From a virus, in IMG/VR virus record IMGVR_UViG_3300025450_000020, positions 18,186 through 82,185 of that record: a stretch of 64,000 bases of DNA; one strand, 5' to 3'. The notes below the pieces were generated by a model, which searched no databases, had not been told where the DNA came from, and saw nothing but the letters and a program-made list of their open reading frames with translations. Positions 60,163-64,000 of the stretch are shown here, piece by piece; positions within the stretch are counted from its first letter, which is position 1, and the number at the start of each line of letters is the position of its first letter. The position numbers were made by a program, and so were the translations under genes.

Positions 60163-61996
60163 TTTTAATGTATTTTTAGATGCATTACAAGGTGATGAAT
60201 TTGATGAAACTCCAGCAACTTTGGAGCAATTTGTAACAGATAAAAAGTATTTGGGCCTTCCGCCATTGTCTGAATTACAATATACAATGATTAAAGCATC
60301 CACTCAAATCTACAAACGTGAAACATTACACAATATATATGGTGAAGTTGAAGGCGAAAAGATTTGGAAACAAACATGTAATGAAGTAATCCTGCAGCTG
60401 GGCAAGGGTTCTGGAAAAGACTATACATCTACTATTGCTTGTGCATATATGGTGCATTTGCTTTTATGTCTTGCAGATCCCGCCAGATATTTTGGTAAGC
60501 CACCAGGCGATGCTATTGATATTATTAACATTGCTATTAACGCTATTCAGGCTAACCGAGTTTTCTTTAAAGGATTTAATCAGCGTATTGAAAAGTCACC
60601 GTGGTTTCAGGGAAGATATGTCGCTAAAGCAAACATGGTTGAGTTTGATAAATCAGTTACAGTTCACTCAGGTCACTCAGAGCGTGAAGCATGGGAAGGT
60701 TATAACGTTCTTGTAGTTATTCTTGATGAGATCTCAGGATTTGAATTGCAATCAACTTCAGGTCATGAGCAAGCTAAAACTGCATCATCAATTTATAAGA
60801 TGTATCGTGCATCTGTCAACTCTCGTTTTCCAGACTTTGGAAAAGTAATTCTACTTTCATTCCCACGTTTTAAAAATGACTATATTCAGCAAAGATACAA
60901 CGAAGTTGTGGCGGAAAAGGAAACTGTTATTCGTCATAATAAATTTAAAGTAGATCCCGATCTTCCTGATGGAACTGATGGTAATGAATTTGAAATTGAA
61001 TGGGAAGAAGACCATATTGTTTCTTATAAAGTACCTAGGGTATATGCATTAAAGAGACCAACTTGGGATATTAACCCGACCCGTAAGATTGAAGATTTTA
61101 CAATTGACTTTTATACAGATCCAACAGATGCATTGTCTCGTTTTGCATGTATGCCACCAGACGCAACGGATGCATTCTTTAAAAATCGCTTAGTAATTGA
61201 AAAAGCATTTAGCAATCCTAAATTAAATGTTGATTCATATGGAAGATTTGATGATGATTTTGTTCCAAAAGAAGATGTTAAGTATTTTATGCATGTTGAC
61301 TTGGCACAAAAACATGACCATTGTGCAGTAGCATTAGCCCACGTTGACGGCTGGGTAACCATGAAGATTGGTGAAAATTTTAAGCAAGCAGCACCTAGAA
61401 TTGTAGTTGATGCAGTCAGATATTGGACACCAACAGCTTCTAAATCAGTTGATTTTACAGAAGTAAAAGATTATATTACAAGTGTGCGGGATAAAGGATT
61501 TAATCTTAAACTTGTTACATTTGACCGCTGGAACTCACACGATATGATGCAACAACTTGGTGTTCATGGTATTAAAACAGAAATTTTATCTGTAGCAAAA
61601 AAACATTATGAAGATATGTCTCTTACTTTAACTGAAGAGAGATTGCATGGTCCACATATTCAATTGTTGATTGATGAATTGCTTCAGCTACGTATTATGA
61701 AGGACAAGGTAGACCACCCTAGAAAAGGATCTAAAGACCTCTCAGACGCCGTTTGTGGAGCTGTATTCAATGCTATATCCTTGACACCACCAGATCAAGA
61801 TAAAGAAGTAGAAATCTATACTTATTCTGGTGTATTTGCGGGGGAATTGGCACAATTAAAGGCGGAATCGGATGCAAGAATGAAGAATACAATCCGTATG
61901 CCTGAAAGAAAAACAATGCCACAAGATATTAGAGATTTCTTTGATGATGAAGACGGGGAATACAAAGATATAGTTGACAACTTCAGAATACTATAG
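60155..61996 (+). CDS. terL: Terminase large subunit
   Basis: 613 residues, GTG start. ATPase: Walker A GKGSGKDYT (83-91), Walker B VVILDEISG (~187-195) with the catalytic Glu. RNase H-type nuclease: MHVDLAQKHDHCAVAL (~379-393), LVTFDRWNS (~453) and SKDLSDAVCGAVFNAI (~530-545) supply the three acidic residues. It drives ATP-dependent packaging and cuts concatemers. Slightly longer than typical (~500-550). Terminase genes lie after replication genes and far from portal in this window. Confidence 0.9.
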   Translation: MTDFNVFLDALQGDEFDETPATLEQFVTDKKYLGLPPLSELQYTMIKASTQIYKRETLHNIYGEVEGEKIWKQTCNEVILQLGKGSGKDYTSTIACAYMVHLLLCLADPARYFGKPPGDAIDIINIAINAIQANRVFFKGFNQRIEKSPWFQGRYVAKANMVEFDKSVTVHSGHSEREAWEGYNVLVVILDEISGFELQSTSGHEQAKTASSIYKMYRASVNSRFPDFGKVILLSFPRFKNDYIQQRYNEVVAEKETVIRHNKFKVDPDLPDGTDGNEFEIEWEEDHIVSYKVPRVYALKRPTWDINPTRKIEDFTIDFYTDPTDALSRFACMPPDATDAFFKNRLVIEKAFSNPKLNVDSYGRFDDDFVPKEDVKYFMHVDLAQKHDHCAVALAHVDGWVTMKIGENFKQAAPRIVVDAVRYWTPTASKSVDFTEVKDYITSVRDKGFNLKLVTFDRWNSHDMMQQLGVHGIKTEILSVAKKHYEDMSLTLTEERLHGPHIQLLIDELLQLRIMKDKVDHPRKGSKDLSDAVCGAVFNAISLTPPDQDKEVEIYTYSGVFAGELAQLKAESDARMKNTIRMPERKTMPQDIRDFFDDEDGEYKDIVDNFRIL

Positions 61997-62030
61997 TAAA
62001 CTGTCACCAACAACAAACAAAGGGTAATAA

Positions 62031-62318
62031 ATGTTAGCAAACGGAACGATTAAAACTATTGAAGATGAAGATGATATTTATATCAGTTTAACTGCACTTT
62101 GTGAATATTTTACAAAGTCTGTGGTTAGTATGAGAAGTGAAATTGATGCAGCAGATACAAAGCATAAGCGTTATGCTGCAGGATTATATGATATGATGCG
62201 TACTCTTGCAGAAGAAATGGTTGAGCTTGGAAAATTTGAAGCACAACGTCGCATGATTAATAGCCCTGAAGATTTATTGAAAATGATTGACAAGAACCCT
62301 TTCGGTAAGGTAGAATAG
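62031..62318 (+). CDS. Hypothetical helical protein
   Basis: 95 residues with AAAGGGTAATAA ribosome site. Sequence IKTIEDEDDIYISLTALCEY, FTKSVVSMRSEIDAADTKHK, YAAGLYDMMRTLAEEMVELG. Helical and charged, resembling small actinophage proteins adjacent to the terminase or tRNA region. TTGACA at 61975 with TATAGT only 12 bases later is a poor promoter. Function unknown. Confidence 0.55.
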   Translation: MLANGTIKTIEDEDDIYISLTALCEYFTKSVVSMRSEIDAADTKHKRYAAGLYDMMRTLAEEMVELGKFEAQRRMINSPEDLLKMIDKNPFGKVE

Positions 62319-62326
62319 GGTTACAA

Positions 62327-62400
62327 TGGTCTGTAGCACAATTGGCAGTTGCACTCCGCTGTTAACGGAGATGTTGTAAGTTCGAGTCTTACCAGACCAG
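62327..62400 (+). tRNA. tRNA-Asn (GTT)
   Basis: Seven-pair acceptor TGGTCTG/CAGACCA, anticodon loop CTGTTAA with GTT, T-arm GTAAG-TTCGAGT-CTTAC. Discriminator G as expected for Asn. CCA is not encoded. It lies apart from the main tRNA cluster. Reads AAC and AAT. Confidence 0.9.
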
Positions 62401-62440
62401 CTAGATAAATTATTAACCAAACAAACATAGGAGTATAATT

Positions 62441-62689
62441 ATGAATATGATGGCGGAAAAGACAGAAGAAATTTCAGAACAAAAAGAATATATCTTAAAA
62501 GCCATTGATCGTTGTGATGCATGTGCAGCACAAGCTTATGTTTTGGTTAAAGGTGTCACAGGAGAATTAATGTTTTGTGGTCATCATTATCAAAAAAATG
62601 AAAAAGCATTAAAAGAATTTGCTTATGAAATTGTTGATGAGCGAGATAGGCTAATAGAAAATAAACTCATAGGTCAAGCTCACGTATAA
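62441..62689 (+). CDS. DUF7455-like small zinc protein
   Basis: 82 residues, TAGGAGTATAATT ribosome site. AIDRCDACAAQAYVLVKGVT then GELMFCGHHYQKNEKALKEF: the CDAC plus CGHH pattern is the hallmark of the DUF7455 family, which I know mainly from actinobacteria and their phages. Zinc binding by Cys2/His2 is likely. Function unknown. This family is one of the better hints at the host phylum. Confidence 0.7.
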   Translation: MNMMAEKTEEISEQKEYILKAIDRCDACAAQAYVLVKGVTGELMFCGHHYQKNEKALKEFAYEIVDERDRLIENKLIGQAHV

Positions 62690-62690
62690 T

Positions 62691-62719
62691 TTGTTATGAT
62701 GCAAAAATTATGATATAAT
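62691..62719 (+). promoter_or_regulatory. Leaderless promoter for endonuclease VII-like gene
   Basis: TTGTTA (62691-62696), 17-base spacer ending TGA, TATAAT (62714-62719), then 7 bases to the ATG at 62727. No Shine-Dalgarno. Confidence 0.55.
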
Positions 62720-62726
62720 ATATATC

Positions 62727-63128
62727 ATGGAATGCGGAACTTATTCAGGATATATAACCCACGGCAAAAACAAGGAAAAACCTTGCAACGAGTGCAGGCT
62801 GGCAGCAAATAAGTATAGAAGAGAAAAAAGAAAATCGGATAATGAAAAGCTTGGGTATGACCCAAGAAGGTTTAGTAGGCATCATATAACAAAAGAGTAT
62901 TATGACAATATGATGTCAAAGCATGACGGAAAATGTTGGATTTGCAAAAAAGCAGAAGCTGTACATATAGACCATGACCATAATTGTTGTGAAGGCGGGT
63001 GGTCTTGTGGAAAATGTATAAGGGGTGTATTATGCAGTAATTGTAATACAGCAATAGGTCTTTTAAAAGACGATATAAATCTTTTAAAAGAAACAATTAA
63101 ATATTTAAAACAACTGACAGTATCCTAG
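62727..63128 (+). CDS. Recombination endonuclease VII-like HNH nuclease
   Basis: 133 residues. N-terminal CGTYSGYITHGKNKEKPCNE with CRLAANKY gives a first Cys cluster. The core CWICKKAEAVHIDHDHNCCE and CGKCIRGVLCSNCNTAIGLL has the HxDHDH metal site and CxxC pairs of T4 gp49/endonuclease VII and its many mobile relatives. It resolves branched DNA or acts as a homing-type nuclease. The last 15 bases overlap the tRNA-Ile acceptor arm. Leaderless promoter upstream. Confidence 0.8.
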   Translation: MECGTYSGYITHGKNKEKPCNECRLAANKYRREKRKSDNEKLGYDPRRFSRHHITKEYYDNMMSKHDGKCWICKKAEAVHIDHDHNCCEGGWSCGKCIRGVLCSNCNTAIGLLKDDINLLKETIKYLKQLTVS

Positions 63129-63191
63129 CCTGGTTTTGGAAGTACTCTTATAAGGTATGTATCGCTGGTTCAAATCCAGCCTGTCGGACCA
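63114..63191 (+). tRNA. tRNA-Ile (TAT)
   Basis: Acceptor CTGACAG/CTGTCGG (one G-U), anticodon loop CTTATAA with TAT, T-arm GCTGG-TTCAAAT-CCAGC, discriminator A, and encoded CCA (63189-63191). The anticodon stem GTACT/GGTAT has two G-U pairs. It would read AUA. UAU anticodons are rare in bacteria, where AUA is normally read by a lysidine-modified CAU. Its 5' end lies inside the endonuclease VII-like gene. Confidence 0.75.
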
Positions 63192-63194
63192 CAT

Positions 63195-63265
63195 TCCCGA
63201 TTCGTCTAACGGCAAGACCCCGCCCTTTGGAGGCGGTTATCGTGGTTCGAATCCATGATCGGGAG
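63195..63265 (+). tRNA. tRNA-Gln (TTG)
   Basis: Acceptor TCCCGAT/ATCGGGA, anticodon stem CCGCC/GGCGG with loop CTTTGGA (TTG), T-arm CGTGG-TTCGAAT-CCATG, discriminator G. CCA not encoded. Reads CAA. Confidence 0.9.
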
Positions 63266-63268
63266 CTA

Positions 63269-63341
63269 GCACTAATGGCCCAACGGTAGAGGCGCTAGTC
63301 TTAGGAACTAGATGTTGTAGGTTCGAATCCTACTTGGTGCA
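63269..63341 (+). tRNA. tRNA with Leu anticodon (TAG), short variable loop
   Basis: Acceptor GCACTAA/TTGGTGC, anticodon stem CTAGT/ACTAG with loop CTTAGGA (TAG, reading CUA Leu), variable loop ATGTT of only 5 bases, T-arm GTAGG-TTCGAAT-CCTAC, discriminator A. Bacterial tRNA-Leu normally has a long class II variable arm, absent here. D-arm GCCC...AGAGGC is shared with the next tRNA. Confidence 0.85.
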
Positions 63342-63347
63342 CAAAAG

Positions 63348-63420
63348 GCTCCTCTAGCCCAGCGGTAGAGGCATATCACTTAAAATGATAAAAGCGTTGG
63401 TTCGAATCCAACGAGGAGCA
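63348..63420 (+). tRNA. tRNA with Leu anticodon (TAA), short variable loop
   Basis: Acceptor GCTCCTC/GAGGAGC, anticodon stem TATCA/TGATA with loop CTTAAAA (TAA, reading UUA Leu), variable loop AAAGC of 5 bases, T-arm GTTGG-TTCGAAT-CCAAC, discriminator A. It lacks the long variable arm expected for Leu, like its neighbour, and the D-arms are nearly identical. Confidence 0.85.
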
Positions 63421-63423
63421 CTA

Positions 63424-63500
63424 GGTTATAGGTGGCACTTACTTAGGATGTTATAGTTACGTATACAAACTAACTGGGCAATCGCTCACCACCTATAACC
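63424..63500 (+). ncRNA. Structured RNA element within tRNA cluster
   Basis: A perfect 12-pair stem GGTTATAGGTGG (63424-63435) with CCACCTATAACC (63489-63500) encloses a 53-base interior. That interior has a second helix, GTTA-TA-GTT with AACTAAC (two-base bulge). It is the size of a tRNA and sits between two tRNA genes, but has no T-arm consensus or anticodon loop. It may be a processing signal, a degenerate tRNA or a small RNA. No match to a family that I recognise. Confidence 0.45.
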
Positions 63501-63503
63501 CCT

Positions 63504-63574
63504 GCGGATGTTGCATATTGGTAGTGCCTCTGCCTTCCAAGCAGAAGGGGTGAGTTCGATTCTCATCATCCGCT
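63504..63574 (+). tRNA. tRNA-Gly (TCC)
   Basis: Acceptor GCGGATG/CATCCGC, anticodon stem TCTGC/GCAGA with loop CTTCCAA (TCC), T-arm GTGAG-TTCGATT-CTCAT, discriminator T. Reads GGA (and GGG), useful for the Gly-rich fibre genes. Confidence 0.9.
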
Positions 63575-63577
63575 CTC

Positions 63578-63649
63578 GCCTCCCTAGCTCAGTGGTAGAG
63601 CATCCGCCTTGTAAGCGGAAGGTCGTCAGTTCAATCCTGACGGGGGGCT
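63578..63649 (+). tRNA. tRNA-Thr (TGT)
   Basis: Acceptor GCCTCCC/GGGGGGC (one G-U), anticodon stem TCCGC/GCGGA with loop CTTGTAA (TGT), T-arm GTCAG-TTCAATC-CTGAC, discriminator T. Reads ACA. Confidence 0.9.
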
Positions 63650-63650
63650 C

Positions 63651-63736
63651 GGAAAAATGGCAGAGTGGTCTATTGCAACGGTTTGCTAAATCGTCGTACG
63701 AAAGTACCGTAGGTTCGAATCCTACTTTTTCCGCCA
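63651..63736 (+). tRNA. tRNA-Ser (GCT)
   Basis: Acceptor GGAAAAA/TTTTTCC, anticodon stem ACGGT/ATCGT with loop TTGCTAA (GCT), long class II variable arm GTAC-GAAA-GTAC, T-arm GTAGG-TTCGAAT-CCTAC, discriminator G, encoded CCA. Reads AGC/AGT. Its normal long arm contrasts with the two Leu-type tRNAs. Confidence 0.9.
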
Positions 63737-63737
63737 C

Positions 63738-63817
63738 GGTGTATAAGCCCCAAGGTGGGGCAGTGGACTGTAAATCCGCCGTCAACGACATGCTTGGTTC
63801 GATTCCAAGATACACCA
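63738..63817 (+). tRNA. tRNA-Tyr (GTA)
   Basis: Acceptor GGTGTAT/ATACACC, anticodon stem GTGGA/TCCGC with loop CTGTAAA (GTA), long variable arm (CGTCAACGACATG region), T-arm CTTGG-TTCGATT-CCAAG, discriminator A. Class II, as expected for bacterial Tyr. Confidence 0.9.
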
Positions 63818-63826
63818 CAATTAATG

Positions 63827-63832
63827 TATAAT
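63827..63832 (+). promoter_or_regulatory. Leaderless -10 promoter for 63842
   Basis: TATAAT ends 9 bases before the ATG at 63842; the gap (TAACTTATC) has no Shine-Dalgarno. Confidence 0.4.
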
Positions 63833-63841
63833 TAACTTATC

Positions 63842-64000
63842 ATGACAGATGCACATAAGCAAACATTAAATCTTCATTTAATTACATCAATTCCAGATCA
63901 TGCTCCACGAAAAAATGATCCATATTACAAATATTTTATACAGGCAAAAGCTCGTATAAAAAAGACGGGAATGTGGAAGTGTATAATTGATGATGATTTA
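63842..64000 (+). CDS. Possible HNH endonuclease, 3'-truncated by window edge
   Basis: Open frame of 53 codons to the window end. Sequence LNLHLITSIPDHAPRKNDPY then YKYFIQAKARIKKTGMWKC. The pattern IPxHxPRxxDPxYxxFxxxxxRxxxxxxxxC is one that I know from proteins with a downstream HNH motif. The diagnostic part lies beyond the window, so the call is tentative. It has a leaderless promoter like the other HNH-type genes here. Confidence 0.45.
   Translation, partial: MTDAHKQTLNLHLITSIPDHAPRKNDPYYKYFIQAKARIKKTGMWKCIIDDDL

Larger units (their letters stand above)
2205..60484. repeat. Dispersed 7-mer GGCGGGA / TCCCGCC
   Basis: GGCGGGA starts on the + strand at 8207, 12626, 13131, 13794, 18001, 26506, 29341, 31144, 31335, 33099, 36392, 38782, 43380, 45669, 48765, 52395, 53816, 58528, 59832 and 59982. 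Its complement TCCCGCC starts at 2205, 11735, 12613, 31698, 38125, 59540 and 60478. Related GGCGGGG occurs about eight more times. Counted by eye; a few could be missed. The Gly-rich array contains few copies although its GGCGG content is high. Confidence 0.75.

Noticed and set aside
61975-61995. TTGACA...TATAGT promoter after the terminase gene
   Set aside because: The spacer is 12 bases and the bases encode the terminase C-terminus; likely coincidental.
63269-63341. Amber suppressor tRNA, because the anticodon reads TAG
   Set aside because: Anticodon 5'-UAG-3' pairs with CUA (Leu). An amber suppressor would need CUA as anticodon. Genes here end normally with TAG.
63486-63831. ORFs on both strands across the tRNA cluster
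   Set aside because: They run through four well-formed tRNA genes and simply reflect open frames in conserved tRNA sequence.
1-64000. Prophage or lysogeny functions
   Set aside because: No integrase, repressor, excisionase or attachment site was found. Absence in one window does not exclude them elsewhere in the genome.

Overview
The window is a contiguous 64-kb piece of a large tailed double-stranded DNA phage genome (Caudoviricetes, siphovirus-like). Virtually every gene lies on the + strand, and the head, neck, tail, replication, packaging and tRNA genes are all recognisable. The 1781-residue tape measure implies a tail of roughly 270 nm (inference from 0.15 nm per residue). Base composition is AT-rich. 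Initiation uses AGGAGG-type Shine-Dalgarno sites, GTG/TTG starts and, for a distinct subset of genes, a TGnTATAAT-type -10 only 6-10 bases before the ATG, as in leaderless mRNAs. Leaderless transcripts, a DUF7455-like protein and an endolysin with CHAP plus peptidoglycan-binding domains fit a Gram-positive, probably actinobacterial host (inference). I see no integrase, excisionase or repressor in the window, so nothing here suggests lysogeny.

Layout. 1-12.3 kb: an array of paralogous, modular tail-fibre/adhesin genes, several ending in a very glycine-rich domain, with collagen-like, Mtd_N-like and small structural genes between. 12.4-15.7 kb: small genes and a LamG-like tail protein behind terminators and leaderless promoters. 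15.7-25.3 kb: portal, endolysin, holin candidate, capsid protease with a nested scaffold, major capsid protein, neck proteins and major tail protein. 25.3-31.3 kb: tail assembly chaperones joined by a -1 frameshift at CCCAAAC, then the tape measure. 31.3-43.9 kb: distal tail, a 2016-residue tail protein and further tail-tip proteins including a cysteine-rich one. 43.9-46.5 kb: HNH gene, metallophosphoesterase, small membrane and regulatory proteins. 46.5-57.8 kb: replication and recombination (DnaB-like helicase, CHC2/TOPRIM primase, SSB-like protein, DnaE-type polymerase, RecA, Hjc-like nuclease, Cas4-like nuclease, RuvC-like resolvase). 57.8-59.5 kb: glycosyltransferase, nucleotidyltransferase and DUF1599-like protein. 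59.6-62.0 kb: terminase small and large subunits. 62.3-63.8 kb: nine tRNA genes, an endonuclease VII-like gene and an unexplained 77-base hairpin RNA. The window ends inside another small gene.

How it works together. The replication block encodes most of a DnaE/DnaB/primase replisome plus a recombination set. The terminase packages DNA into an HK97-type head made by portal, protease-scaffold and capsid protein. The two most abundant structural genes (capsid, major tail) share an identical 19-base translation leader. The most unusual genome-wide signal is a dispersed 7-mer, GGCGGGA, which I counted 20 times on the + strand and 7 times on the - strand. It is written with different codon pairs in different genes, which points to selection on the DNA rather than on protein.
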